From Bradyrhizobium sp. 200 (GTDB lineage: Bacteria; Pseudomonadota; Alphaproteobacteria; Rhizobiales; Xanthobacteraceae): DNA of 64,000 nt. Position 1 is the stretch's first letter. The number at the start of each line of letters is the position of its first letter. Shown here one piece after another: positions 7,464-16,358 of this stretch. The translations under genes were made by a program, and so were the position numbers. The notes beneath the pieces were generated by a model that was given only the letters and a program-made list of their open reading frames with translations, did not search any database and was not told the DNA's origin. The stretch lies in NCBI RefSeq assembly GCF_023100945.1, contig NZ_CP064689.1:496001-560000 (forward strand), read 5' to 3'.

Positions 7464-9311
7464 CTAGAGCGTCTTGAGGTATTCGATCAGCGCCTTTCGA
7501 TCGCCCTCCGACAGTTCCGGTCCGATCACGCCCTTGATTTCCTTGTTCTTGTCGAAGTCCTTCCTGAATTCGTGGCCCCTGTTCGAGTTGCCGCGAATGG
7601 AAGTGTCGAATTCGAAACCGTTGGTGATCGGATCGGTCTTGTAACCGAGCTTCACGGGGTCGTATTCGCGGCTCCCGAGATAGAATTTGGCCGGTCTTTT
7701 TTCCGGGTCCCCAAGCAGATCGTCGATGGTCGGCACCGAGCCGTTGTGCAGGTAGGGCGGCGTCGCCCAGATGCCGTTGAGCGGACGAACCTTGTAGGCC
7801 AGCTCGGCGCGAAGCTCGTTCGGCATGTAGCCGTCGATCCGCTTCCGCTCTTCGGGGCTCACCGGCGGCTTTTTCTGATCGAAGACGTAATTGACCGTCT
7901 TGGCGACCACAGCGCCGAGCGCCTCGGCGAAACTGTTCTTGTCGATGCCGAGATTTGCGGGGAGCGCAACCGTCCGGTTCATCATGTCGGCGGCCTGTGC
8001 GGGGTCGGTCCCGATGTGCGAGATCGGAACGTTCTCGACCTTCAGGATCTGTTCACCGGCCTCGTTTTTCGTCCACCAGTCCTTGTTGTTGAAGTCCCAG
8101 AACGCAGCGCTCGACACCGGCGGGCGGTGACATTCCTGACAATGCGTCTTGTAGAGCTCGCCACCCTTGTTCGCCAGTTTCTGGTCGATCGGTGGCAGAA
8201 TATCGTTCGGCCATTTCGGAGACCTCAGACCCGGGAAACCCTCCGTCGCGTTCGGCTGCGTGTCGCCCTTGATCATCTGTTCCATATCGAACAGCGACTT
8301 TACGTCGACACTCGATTTGTACAGACCCTTTGAGGGGTCGGTCAGATTGAGCTCCGCCGACACACCGAGCGATTCACCGGCGTTGCGGACCATCGGCTGC
8401 ATGATGGAGCCGTTGTACTGCACCCAGTCAAACCACGGCGTGTTCCAGATTCGGGGGAAATGCACCGGACCGGAGGAGCCGGCGTAGTTTTCCGGTTTTT
8501 TGAGGTCGATTGAAAACACCTGGTTGCCGATCCGGTTCAGCGCGTCGAGCCGTCCGTAGCCTTCCACGATACTCTGGGAGGCGACGCGTTCTTCCAGCTT
8601 CTTGACCTGCTTGTACTGAGCAAGGACCTGCTCGAGCTGGTTCTTCAGCGTTGCGCGGTCGTCGATGCTTGAGTCCGGTCCCAGGATGCGCTCGGCGAAG
8701 CGGTCGAACCGGCCGGGCCAGTAGCGCGTCAGCAAGAGCGAGATGCCCATGCCCTGCTTCATTGCCAAGAGATTGGTAAGCGCCGGCCCGCCGTCGATGA
8801 CGACGGCGGTGTCCTTGTAGGTGAAGCTGCCGGTGTGGCAGGCCGCGCAGGTCAGGCCGACACCGATCATCTCCTTCTTGGTGCGCGGGTTACGCCATAC
8901 CGCGCCCGTCGAATCGAGCATCGCGGTGCCTTTCGCGAACCCGATAGGAAGCTCCTCCTTGCCGGGGATGATGGTATCCGGGATGAAGCCATAGCGGTCG
9001 AGATAGGCGGGGTCGCTGAAGAGACCGACCTTGGTGAACGGCACCCACGAAATCGTCGGCTGCTCCAGCGCCATGAACCAATCATAGGGGAAACCGAAGG
9101 TCCGGGTTCCCTGGTCGGCATGATAGAACCAGCTCAGTTTGTCCTTGTTGATGCCCTGGTCTAGCCAGACGGTTTTCTTCGGCGTGGGATGCTCCACGAT
9201 CCTCACATGCAGATCCTGCCAGAGCTTGGCGATATCGTCCTTGAAGGCGGCATAACCGATGCCGACGACCGCCAGTGCGATCACAATTTTCGCAATCGTC
9301 TTGCCACGCAT
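7464..9311 (-). CDS. Di-heme cytochrome c (cytochrome c peroxidase-like), membrane-anchored or exported
   Basis: The 615-residue protein has two CxxCH heme c sites, CAACH at 155-159 and CQECH at 391-395. Residues 5-22 are a single hydrophobic segment that serves as signal or anchor, so the heme domains are periplasmic. The final part (LNGIWATPPYLHNGSVPTI) resembles the C-terminal cytochrome domain of di-heme peroxidase-like proteins. It is longer than classical cytochrome c peroxidases (about 320-350 residues), and the region between the hemes is not recognised. It probably transfers electrons in the periplasm. A short palindrome and tandem repeats lie in its upstream region. Confidence 0.8.
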   Translation of the reverse strand: MRGKTIAKIVIALAVVGIGYAAFKDDIAKLWQDLHVRIVEHPTPKKTVWLDQGINKDKLSWFYHADQGTRTFGFPYDWFMALEQPTISWVPFTKVGLFSDPAYLDRYGFIPDTIIPGKEELPIGFAKGTAMLDSTGAVWRNPRTKKEMIGVGLTCAACHTGSFTYKDTAVVIDGGPALTNLLAMKQGMGISLLLTRYWPGRFDRFAERILGPDSSIDDRATLKNQLEQVLAQYKQVKKLEERVASQSIVEGYGRLDALNRIGNQVFSIDLKKPENYAGSSGPVHFPRIWNTPWFDWVQYNGSIMQPMVRNAGESLGVSAELNLTDPSKGLYKSSVDVKSLFDMEQMIKGDTQPNATEGFPGLRSPKWPNDILPPIDQKLANKGGELYKTHCQECHRPPVSSAAFWDFNNKDWWTKNEAGEQILKVENVPISHIGTDPAQAADMMNRTVALPANLGIDKNSFAEALGAVVAKTVNYVFDQKKPPVSPEERKRIDGYMPNELRAELAYKVRPLNGIWATPPYLHNGSVPTIDDLLGDPEKRPAKFYLGSREYDPVKLGYKTDPITNGFEFDTSIRGNSNRGHEFRKDFDKNKEIKGVIGPELSEGDRKALIEYLKTL

Positions 9312-9553
9312 GGCCTGCCCCTTCCAAAAACCGCGCTGCTAGCGCGTAATATTCGTCTGTCTATCAAAGGCGCCGGAAAACGAATCACCCTCGGCGTGCG
9401 ATCAAGTATCGTGCCACCTTATAGTGGCATCATGAGTCTGTCCATAAATCCGGCAAGCCAGCCCCGCGCACGATTGTGCGACGATCGCGGCATTTTAAGG
9501 CGCGGCGGAAGTCCCACGATCCATTTCGGGGTGTCGCCTTGGAATTATGCCCA

Positions 9554-9592
9554 AGAATTGCTTACCAGGATTGTTTACCAGAATTGCTTGCC
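9554..9592 (+). repeat. Three tandem 13-base direct repeats
   Basis: AGAATTGCTTACC, AGGATTGTTTACC and AGAATTGCTTGCC follow one another with an exact 13-base period. A weak fourth copy (GGAATTATGCCCA) precedes them. The array lies just upstream of the MerR-type promoter. It may be a binding array for a regulator or a slippage product. Confidence 0.65.
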
Positions 9593-9626
9593 AGTTTTGC
9601 GGTGCCGGGACGTATGAAAAAGCCGC

Positions 9627-9658
9627 TTGACTTTGACGTTGCGTCAAACCCGCATAAC
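9627..9658 (+). promoter_or_regulatory. MerR-type promoter with operator inside the spacer
   Basis: A -35 TTGACT (9627-9632) is followed by the perfect inverted repeat TTTGACG-TTG-CGTCAAA (9632-9648) and a -10-like CATAAC (9653-9658). The 20-base spacer is longer than usual and filled by a palindrome, as is typical of promoters activated by MerR proteins. The merR gene itself is the second gene downstream. Confidence 0.65.
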
Positions 9659-9686
9659 GCCCTCCTCGAAACAGAGGAGCCTGCCC

Positions 9687-9854
9687 ATGACCACCCGTCG
9701 CAGCTTTCTCCACCTTTCCCTTGCGATCGGAAAGGCAACGGCGGAGGGCATCGCCCAATCGAAGCTGATCGAATATCCTGAGGCCTCGCACGGCATCGTG
9801 CTCACCGAGCGCGATCGCGTGACCCGCGACCTGCAAGCCTTCATCGCAAGCTGA
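9687..9854 (+). pseudogene. Internally deleted alpha/beta hydrolase remnant (export signal joined to C-terminus)
   Basis: The 55-codon frame starts with MTTRRSFLHLSLAIG, a Tat-like export signal. It then goes straight into KLIEYPEASHGIVLTERDR and ends LQAFIAS, which matches the last strand, catalytic His (SHG) and final helix of chloroperoxidase-like alpha/beta hydrolases. The roughly 200-residue core with the nucleophile is missing, so it cannot be an active hydrolase. It follows the MerR-type promoter and precedes the merR gene by 10 bases, so it is probably still transcribed. Family assignment is from the short C-terminal match only. Confidence 0.6.
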
Positions 9855-9864
9855 GAGAGCTCTG

Positions 9865-10701
9865 ATGTTCCGGATCGGTGAATTCGCCCAGATTGCGCAG
9901 GTCTCGGCACGGCAGTTGCGGTTCTATGACCAACTCGGGTTGCTGCAGCCCGCCCATATCGATGCCCAGACCGGCTATCGCTACTACAGCATCCGGCAAT
10001 TGCCGCGGCTGAACGGCATTCTTGCGCTCAAAGAACTCGGCCTGTCGCTGGAGCAGATCGGGCCGCTGCTCAGGGACGAGATCTCCCCAACCGAATTGCG
10101 CGCCATGCTCACGCTGAAGCGGGCGGAGGTGGCGCGTTCGCTGCGCGAGGAGGAGATGCGGTTGCGCCATATCGAATCCCGCATCGCGCAGATCGACCGG
10201 CATGGCGGCACGGAAGGTTTTGACGTCATCCTCAAGTCGGTCGAGTCCACGCCGTTTCTGTCGCTGCATTGCTCCTGCGCCGACATGGACGAGGTGGTCC
10301 GCATGGTCCGCCTCGTCGCCGAGGACGGCGCGCGGCAGATCAGGCCGGCGCTGCGCGACAAACTGGTCGTGGTCGCGCGCAACGATCACGACGACGAGAA
10401 GCTCGATCTCGAGATCGGCTTCTCGCTGACCCGGCCGTCCAATGCCGGCGTCCGCCTGGCCGGCGATTATCTGCTGCGGGCCAGCGAACTGCCGGCGGTG
10501 GAAACCATGGCAACCCTCGTTCGGCCGGGCACCAACATGGAAAGCCACACGACGTTTGGCGCAGTCGGCACCTGGATCGAAGCCAACAACTATCAGATCG
10601 CCGGGCCGTGCCGCGAAGTGTTCCTGGAGCCCATTACCGGACCTCCCGGCTTTGAAGGGGCGCTGGTGGAAATCCAGTTCCCGATCAGGCCGGCCGCCTA
10701 G
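9865..10701 (+). CDS. MerR family regulator with GyrI-like ligand domain
   Basis: This is a 278-residue regulator. The first 70 residues are a MerR winged helix: FRIGEFAQIAQVSARQLRFY and then DQLGLLQPA and TGYRYYS. A dimerisation helix follows at about 75-115. The remainder resembles the GyrI/BmrR-type effector domain that binds small hydrophobic or cationic molecules. There are no metal-site cysteines of the MerR/CueR type. GAGAGAG lies upstream of the ATG. The palindromic promoter upstream of the preceding remnant probably makes the gene autoregulated. The lost target gene may have been the now-deleted hydrolase. Confidence 0.85.
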   Translation: MFRIGEFAQIAQVSARQLRFYDQLGLLQPAHIDAQTGYRYYSIRQLPRLNGILALKELGLSLEQIGPLLRDEISPTELRAMLTLKRAEVARSLREEEMRLRHIESRIAQIDRHGGTEGFDVILKSVESTPFLSLHCSCADMDEVVRMVRLVAEDGARQIRPALRDKLVVVARNDHDDEKLDLEIGFSLTRPSNAGVRLAGDYLLRASELPAVETMATLVRPGTNMESHTTFGAVGTWIEANNYQIAGPCREVFLEPITGPPGFEGALVEIQFPIRPAA

Positions 10702-10809
10702 CTCGCATCGTTTTCCCTGAAACCACCCAATCCGGACGCATGCGCGTTCCGGCCACCAGAACTGCTGTGCCGAATTCCGGCCAGCGGCCAAACGTCAGCA
10801 GGAGTGAAC

Positions 10810-11493
10810 ATGATTACGATCCACGGCGTTCCGCTTTCCGTTCATACCAGAAAGGCGATCGTTACCGCGATCCTGAAGAAGATCGACTACAAGTTCGAGG
10901 TGGTGATCCCGGTCATTCCCGGCAACCCGCCGGCCAACTGGAGCACGCTTAGCCCGACCGGGCTGATCCCTGTCATGCAGGACGGCGACTTTACGCTGGC
11001 GGATTCCACTGCCATCTGCCTCTACCTCGACAGGAAGCAGCCAGCACCGCCGATTTGCCCTGCGGACATCAGGGACTATGCCCGCGTGCTGTGGTTCGAC
11101 GCCTATGCCGGCGGCACGATCTTCCGGCATGTCGTGCATCCGCTGTTCGTCCAGACGATCGTCGGACCCAACATCCGCAATGTCCCGACCGACAGGGCCG
11201 TGGTGGATGACGTTCTGACGAACGTGCAGCCGAAAATCCTTGGCTATCTCGACAAGCAAATCGCAGGGAAATTCCTGGTCGGCGACGCCATGACACTGGC
11301 TGACGTCGCGATCGTCTCGAACTTCATCGTCTATCAATATCTGGGCTTCGAGATAGATGCGGGAAAATATCCGAGGCTCGCGAAATATCTCCGTGAGATC
11401 ACGGCAACCCCGGCATTCCAGCGGGCGCTGGCGGATGAAAGGCCGTTCGTCGACCAGATGGGTCTGAAACGCGACTTCCTGTCCGCGGCTTGA
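10810..11493 (+). CDS. Glutathione S-transferase family protein
   Basis: The product is 227 residues. It has an N-terminal thioredoxin-like domain (MITIHGVPLSVHTRKAIV, then NPPANWSTLSPTGLIPVM and DSTAICLYLD) and a C-terminal helical domain with DAMTLADVAIVSNF, the usual GST N-capping region. The ATG at 10810 is used because AGGAG precedes it at good spacing; a GTG six bases earlier is less likely. It should use glutathione for conjugation or isomerisation. The substrate is unknown and there is no operon partner nearby. Confidence 0.85.
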   Translation: MITIHGVPLSVHTRKAIVTAILKKIDYKFEVVIPVIPGNPPANWSTLSPTGLIPVMQDGDFTLADSTAICLYLDRKQPAPPICPADIRDYARVLWFDAYAGGTIFRHVVHPLFVQTIVGPNIRNVPTDRAVVDDVLTNVQPKILGYLDKQIAGKFLVGDAMTLADVAIVSNFIVYQYLGFEIDAGKYPRLAKYLREITATPAFQRALADERPFVDQMGLKRDFLSAA

Positions 11494-11629
11494 CGCCCGC
11501 TCTGCAATGAGCTTTTCCGGCCGTGGCTCGGTTGGTCACGGCCAGAAATTGTTCCCGGCCGGTTGGGCTTTCTCCGGGCTGTTTCCAGTATAGTGTTCCG
11601 GCAATACCAATGCATACAGGTCGGATCAT

Positions 11630-12313
11630 ATGACAGCCGTTAGCGCGCAATCGCTCCGAATTGAGATCGGCCCGGGTGAGGCGGTTTCCGCGCTGCTGAT
11701 CCGGCCGCCGGAGGCGCGCGCGTGTTATGTGTTCGCGCACGGCGCAGGCGCTGGCATGACCCATGCGTCGATGGAGACCGTTGCGGCCGATCTCGGCAAG
11801 CGCGGCATTGCGACGCTGCGCTATCAGTTTTCCTACATGGAGAAAGGCAGCAAGCGGCCCGATGCGCCGGCGGTGGCGCATGCTACGGTTCGCGCCGCCG
11901 TGGCGGAAGCCGGACGATGCTGCCCCTCGCTGCCGCTGATTGCGGGGGGCCGATCGTTCGGCGGGCGGATGACGTCGCAGGCGCAGGCGCTTTCTCCCTT
12001 GCCCGGCGTTCGCGCGTTGGCGTTCCTCGGTTTTCCGCTGCATCCGGCCGGAAAACCCTCCAGTGACCGCGCCAAGCATCTCGCCGATGTCAAAATTCCG
12101 ATGCTGTTCCTGCAGGGCACGCGTGATGCGCTCGCCGAATTGCGCCTGCTCGAGCCTGTCGTCAATGGTCTGGGATCGCGGGCGACGCTGCATTTGCTTG
12201 AGGGCGCCGATCATTCCTTCCATGTGCTGAAGAGCTCGGGGCGGAATGATCGTGAGGTGATGGACGAGGCGCTGGACGCGTTCGCGGCGTGGGTTGATGG
12301 CATCGCAGGCTAA
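11630..12313 (+). CDS. Alpha/beta hydrolase of the TEX30/KANL3 type
   Basis: The 227-residue cytosolic protein has HGAGAGMTH after the first strand, GRSFGG (107-112, Ser109) as nucleophile elbow, LFLQGTRDALAE with the acid, and GADHSFHV with the histidine. These features and the length fit the small TEX30/KANL3 group of predicted serine hydrolases, whose reaction is not established. It stands alone, followed by a palindromic repeat pair that may end its transcript. Confidence 0.75.
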   Translation: MTAVSAQSLRIEIGPGEAVSALLIRPPEARACYVFAHGAGAGMTHASMETVAADLGKRGIATLRYQFSYMEKGSKRPDAPAVAHATVRAAVAEAGRCCPSLPLIAGGRSFGGRMTSQAQALSPLPGVRALAFLGFPLHPAGKPSSDRAKHLADVKIPMLFLQGTRDALAELRLLEPVVNGLGSRATLHLLEGADHSFHVLKSSGRNDREVMDEALDAFAAWVDGIAG

Positions 12314-12325
12314 ACTTGTTGCGGT

Positions 12326-12443
12326 CGTCCCTGCGAAAGCAGGGACCCATACGCCGCGGCGGTTATTGTGTGGCGCCGTGGCAAACGCCTTGCCTAAACA
12401 ACTATGTCCTGTGGTTATGGGTCCCTGCGTTCGCAGGGACGAC
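12326..12443. repeat. Pair of palindromic intergenic repeats (GTCCCTGC type)
   Basis: GTCCCTGC-GAAA-GCAGGGAC (12327-12346) and GTCCCTGC-GTTC-GCAGGGAC (12421-12440) are each hairpins. With their flanks (ACCCATA and TATGGGT) they also form one large inverted repeat. The pair lies between two same-strand genes. This is the REP/BIME-like architecture common in Bradyrhizobium, and it may act in transcript 3' ends. Confidence 0.8.
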
Positions 12444-12482
12444 GGATGATAGAGTTGCGCTGCGCATCAGACCCACTACGAT

Positions 12483-13223
12483 ATGCCCATGGCAAAAATC
12501 CTGATTGTTAATCCGAATACGACTGCCTCGATGACCGAAACAATCGGCGCTGCTGCGCGCGCCGTCGCCGCGCCTGGCACCGAAATATCCGCCGTCACCT
12601 CGGCGATGGGACCGGTCTCGATCGAGGGCTATTACGACGAGGCGTTCGCCGTGCCGGGCCTGATCCAGGCGCTGATGAATGCGCCGGATGCCGATGCCGC
12701 GATTGTCGCGTGCTTCGACGATACCGGGCTCGACGCCGCACGTACCGCCGCGCGCTTCCCGGTGGTCGGCATCTGCGAGGCGGCGCTGGTGACGGCCGGC
12801 CAGATTGCGAAACGCATCGCCGTCGTCACCACGCTGCCGCGCTCGATCGTGCCGCTCGAGGAGCTGGTACGCCGCTATGGTTATGCCGAGAGGGTGCAGG
12901 TTACCGCCTGCGACGTGGCGGTGCTCGATCTTGAAAAGCCCGGCTCGGGCGCAGAGCAGAAGCTTGAAGCCGAGATTTCCCGCGCGCTCGACAAGGGCGC
13001 GGAGGCCATCGTGCTGGGCTGCGCGGGCATGGCCGATCTCGCCGAGAAACTGTCGCGAAAATTCGACGTTCCAGTCGTCGACGGTGTGGCGGCGGCGGTG
13101 AAGCAGGCCGAGGCGCTGGCCGGCCTGAAGCTCACGACGTCGCGCCGCGGTTCCTATGCCTCGCCGGGCGCGAAGGCTTACACCGGGTTGCTGCAGCCGT
13201 TTGCGCCAAAAACCTCAGGCTGA
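12483..13223 (+). CDS. Aspartate/glutamate/hydantoin racemase family protein
   Basis: The 246-residue protein begins MPMAKILIVNPNTT, the N-terminal strand of hydantoin racemases. It keeps the two catalytic cysteine regions: ACFDD (Cys77) and LGCAGM (Cys180). Members racemise hydantoins or amino acids without a cofactor, or act as related decarboxylases and isomerases. The residues after the first Cys are DDT where hydantoin racemases more often have a small residue, so the substrate is uncertain. No hydantoinase is nearby. The 3' end overlaps the convergent SDR gene by nine bases. Confidence 0.8.
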   Translation: MPMAKILIVNPNTTASMTETIGAAARAVAAPGTEISAVTSAMGPVSIEGYYDEAFAVPGLIQALMNAPDADAAIVACFDDTGLDAARTAARFPVVGICEAALVTAGQIAKRIAVVTTLPRSIVPLEELVRRYGYAERVQVTACDVAVLDLEKPGSGAEQKLEAEISRALDKGAEAIVLGCAGMADLAEKLSRKFDVPVVDGVAAAVKQAEALAGLKLTTSRRGSYASPGAKAYTGLLQPFAPKTSG

Positions 13224-13997
13224 TTGCGGCGCGCCGTAGATCTTGTCGCGCAGCCGGCGCATGCCGGTGAGCCAGCGGTCGCGGTTGGAAGCCTTGCGCT
13301 GCATGTATTCGGCGACCTGCGGGTGCGACAGGATGAGAAAGCGTTCTTCCGCCATCGCCTCGATCACCATGCGCGCCACTTCCGGCGGCTGCAGCACGCC
13401 GTCGACCCGCGCCGCGCTGGGGCCGGGCGTCGTCATGCCGGTTTGCACCGATTGCGGGCACAGCACGGAAACACGGATGCCGCGGTCGCCATATTGAATG
13501 GCGAGATGTTCGGCGAGCGCCACCGCCGCATTTTTCGTCACGCCGTAAGGCATCGAGTTCAGCGAAGCCAAGAGGCCGGCCGCGGAAGCGGTGTTGAGGA
13601 GATAGCCGGAGCCGCGCGCGAGCATGCCGGGCACCAGCGCACGCGCCGCGAACACATGGCTCATGACATGGACGCGCCAGCTCACGTCCCAATCGGCGTC
13701 GGAGGCGGTTTCCTGTCCCTTGCGCGAGAGGCCGGCGTTGGAGAAGAACACGTCGACCGGACCATATTTGTCTTCGGCCGCGGCGATCAGCGCCTTGATG
13801 TCTTCCTCCAGCCCGACATCGGCCGTAATCGGCAATCCGTCGATGTCGCCGGCGACCTTCGCCAGCTTGTCGCGCGAGGTCTTGAGGTCGGCGACGACGA
13901 CGCCGCGCGCACCGGCCTCCGCATAGAGGCGCGCCACCGCTTCGCCGATGCCGCTCGCGGCTCCCGTGACGACACAGACCTTGCCTTTGACATGCAT
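13215..13997 (-). CDS. SDR family oxidoreductase
   Basis: This 260-residue classical short-chain dehydrogenase/reductase has TGAASGIG (11-18) for the dinucleotide, FFSNAG for the NAG motif, and the Ser138/Tyr151/Lys155 triad (YGVTK). The C-terminal tail has helical EAMAEERFLILSHPQVAEYM, seen in SDRs acting on larger alcohols or ketones. It is a single gene, convergent with the racemase. Substrate not predictable. Confidence 0.87.
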   Translation of the reverse strand: MHVKGKVCVVTGAASGIGEAVARLYAEAGARGVVVADLKTSRDKLAKVAGDIDGLPITADVGLEEDIKALIAAAEDKYGPVDVFFSNAGLSRKGQETASDADWDVSWRVHVMSHVFAARALVPGMLARGSGYLLNTASAAGLLASLNSMPYGVTKNAAVALAEHLAIQYGDRGIRVSVLCPQSVQTGMTTPGPSAARVDGVLQPPEVARMVIEAMAEERFLILSHPQVAEYMQRKASNRDRWLTGMRRLRDKIYGAPQSA

Positions 13998-14181
13998 GTT
14001 CGGTTCCCGCCTGTTTCTTTTTCTTGATCAGCGTCGAGAGTGATACGAGCTGCGCTGCGCGGTCAATGCCGGTTTGCGCCGGCGATCAATTTTTTGCAGT
14101 CACGGCGCGCGCCGCTGGCGTCGGCTTCGCCAGCATGCGATGACGGCCGTACGAGGCAATCAGGATCGGGAGAATTGAAGG

Positions 14182-15162
14182 ATGCTCGAAGTGCGGGATG
14201 AACAGGCTGTGACGGCGCCGCTTGCGGACGCTCCGGAGTGGACGAGCGGGGCGGCATGGTCGCTCTACCGGCTGCCGTTCAACGATCTCTTGTTCAAGGC
14301 GCAAACCATTCACCGCCGGCATTTTGATCCCAACCGCGTGCAACTCAGCAAGCTGCTCAATATCAAGACCGGCGGCTGCCCGGAAGATTGCGGCTATTGC
14401 AGCCAGTCCTCGCATCATTCGACGGGTCTTGCCGCCTCGAAGCTGATGGAGATCGAAAAGGTCGTCGCCGAGGCGCGTAAAGCCAAGGCCGGTGGCGCAA
14501 CGCGCTATTGCATGGGCGCGGCCTGGCGCAACCCGAAGCCGCGCGACATGGATGCCATCGTTGAAATGGTTGGCGCGGTGAAGGCGCTCGGGCTCGAGAC
14601 CTGCATGACGCTGGGCATGCTGGACCGCGATCAGTCGGAGCGCCTCAGCGCGGCGGGGCTCGACTACTACAACCACAATATCGATACGTCGGCGCGCTAT
14701 TACCCGCAGGTGATTTCGACGCGGACGTTTGCCGATCGTCTCGACACGCTGGAGAATGTCCGGCAATCCGGCATGAAGGTATGTTGCGGCGGCATCCTCG
14801 GCATGGGCGAGGGAGAGACAGACCGGGTCGAGATGCTGGTCACGCTCGCGAACCTGCCGGAGCCGCCAGAAAGCGTGCCGATCAACATGCTGATTCCGAT
14901 CGCCGGCACGCCGCTCGCCGAGGCGGAGCCGATCGCGCCAATCGAATTTGTCCGGATCGTTGCGCTGGCGCGCATCATGATGCCGCAATCATATGTCCGC
15001 CTGTCGGCGGGCCGCTCGGCCATGACCGACGAGATGCAGGCGCTCTGCTTCTTTGCAGGGGCGAATTCGATCTTCGTCGGCGACACCTTGCTGACGGCCG
15101 GCAATCCCGAGGACGAGGCCGACCGCAAGCTGTTCCAGCGGCTGGGGCTGCAGGCACTCTGA
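14182..15162 (+). CDS. bioB: Biotin synthase
   Basis: This is a 326-residue radical SAM enzyme that inserts sulfur into dethiobiotin. Cys66, Cys70 and Cys73 form the CxxxCxxC site for the SAM-binding 4Fe-4S cluster within [13 protein letters not shown]. The biotin synthase signatures YNHNIDTS, the [10 protein letters not shown] loop and SAGRSAM supply cluster and substrate ligands. The length is normal. It stands alone: no bioF, bioD or bioA is visible within the window. Confidence is high because the whole sequence reads as a standard BioB. Confidence 0.97.
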   Translation: MLEVRDEQAVTAPLADAPEWTSGAAWSLYRLPFNDLLFKAQTIHRRHFDPNRVQLSKLLNIKTGGCPEDCGYCSQSSHHSTGLAASKLMEIEKVVAEARKAKAGGATRYCMGAAWRNPKPRDMDAIVEMVGAVKALGLETCMTLGMLDRDQSERLSAAGLDYYNHNIDTSARYYPQVISTRTFADRLDTLENVRQSGMKVCCGGILGMGEGETDRVEMLVTLANLPEPPESVPINMLIPIAGTPLAEAEPIAPIEFVRIVALARIMMPQSYVRLSAGRSAMTDEMQALCFFAGANSIFVGDTLLTAGNPEDEADRKLFQRLGLQAL

Positions 15163-15195
15163 CCGGGCTTGGGACCGCCGGTCGGGCCTGATCCT

Positions 15196-16155
15196 TCAGC
15201 CCTGATAGAGGCCCTTGTCGCGCGCCTGGCGGATGGCGAGTGCCGCCATCATGTCGAGCATCGGCGTCGATAGTCCTGCTGCGCCCGCGAATGCGGCAGG
15301 GGCGCGGACCAGCACGCGGCCGAGTTCGTAATCCTGCAGGATTGAAGGCTTGTGGTCCGGCGCGGGGCCGGAGCGCGTGACGCGCTTGACTTCGGGGAAG
15401 CAGCTCTGCGCCACGCTGTTGGCCTCGTCGAGCAGGCGCGGCACGATTTCGGCGAGATCAGGATCGTCGCGCACGGCGCGCGCGGTCTGTCCGGTCAGCA
15501 GGCAAAGCACCGACATCGACATGTTGGTCAGGAGTTTCGACCAGATCGTCTCCCGGATCTGCGTGACCTCGGCCGACTCGATCGAAGCTTCGTTCAGCGC
15601 CGCACGCAGTTTCGCGACCCGCTCGCTGGCGCGGTCGTCGCATTCGCCGATCAGGAGCCGGTTGCGCTCTGGCGAAAGGTTTGCGACCACGCCCGGCGCA
15701 ACGACTTCGTTGGACGAAAACACCACGCCGCCGACAATGAACTGTTTAGGGATGGCCGCACGCAGGCGTCCGCCGGGATCGAGGAAGGCCAGATCCGGCA
15801 CCGGCGGATGCGTTGTTGAAAGCCCGATATCGTACCACCAGGGAATGCCGTTCTGCGCGAACACGACGGCGGTATTCTTGTCGAGCAGCGGCTGCAGCCC
15901 GCCGGCGAGACTGGGAAGGCTAGTCGCCTTCAGCGTGCAGATCACAGCGTCCTGCGAGCCCAGCGCGGCTGGATCGCTGGACGCTTTCACCTTCGCCTTG
16001 AACTCGCCATTTCCAACACGCAGCGTCAGCCCGTTGGCGTTCACGGCATCCAGATGCGCACCCCGCATTACGCAGGAAACGTCATGTCCTGCCAGTGCGA
16101 GCCGCACGGCAAAATGGCTGCCGACGGCGCCCGCACCGAAAACGCAAATCCGCAT
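15196..16155 (-). CDS. 2-dehydropantoate 2-reductase family protein
   Basis: The 319-residue protein has the N-terminal Rossmann motif MRICVFGAGAVGSHFA and the PanE/ApbA C-terminal helical domain, with ETIWSKLLTNMSMSVL carrying the catalytic Lys. The family reduces ketopantoate to pantoate with NADPH for coenzyme A, but many bacteria carry several paralogues for other keto acids. It is next to bioB in convergent orientation, which does not show a shared pathway. I leave the panE symbol open because the paralogue cannot be told by eye. Confidence 0.82.
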   Translation of the reverse strand: MRICVFGAGAVGSHFAVRLALAGHDVSCVMRGAHLDAVNANGLTLRVGNGEFKAKVKASSDPAALGSQDAVICTLKATSLPSLAGGLQPLLDKNTAVVFAQNGIPWWYDIGLSTTHPPVPDLAFLDPGGRLRAAIPKQFIVGGVVFSSNEVVAPGVVANLSPERNRLLIGECDDRASERVAKLRAALNEASIESAEVTQIRETIWSKLLTNMSMSVLCLLTGQTARAVRDDPDLAEIVPRLLDEANSVAQSCFPEVKRVTRSGPAPDHKPSILQDYELGRVLVRAPAAFAGAAGLSTPMLDMMAALAIRQARDKGLYQG

Positions 16156-16358
16156 GGGTGGAAATCCTGGCGGGAGGGATGGTCGTTGCTAGTTTTCACA
16201 AGCCGTGATCGGACGCAACCGGTCCGCCGCACAGGGCGGGTTGCGGAGGGCGCGGTCTCGGCGGCGCCGGGAACCCCGCCGTTCAGTCAACGTTCATCCG
16301 TGCGCCGTCACGCTCGCGGCATAGCGACAATGGACGTGCGACGATGATGGGGCGTGCC

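Larger units (their letters stand above)
9312..9686. other. 375-base intergenic region with palindrome, tandem repeats and a MerR-type promoter
   Basis: No convincing gene is present. It holds TGCCAC-CTTATA-GTGGCA (9412-9429), about 100 bases upstream of the cytochrome gene and a possible operator. It also holds three 13-base tandem repeats (9554-9592) and the MerR-type promoter (9627-9658). The stretch is more AT-rich than the coding DNA beside it. Confidence 0.6.

Noticed and set aside
12326..12443. Paired palindromes considered as a CRISPR fragment or simple terminator
   Set aside because: Only two units in opposite orientation with related internal hairpins and no U-run; a REP/BIME-type element fits better.
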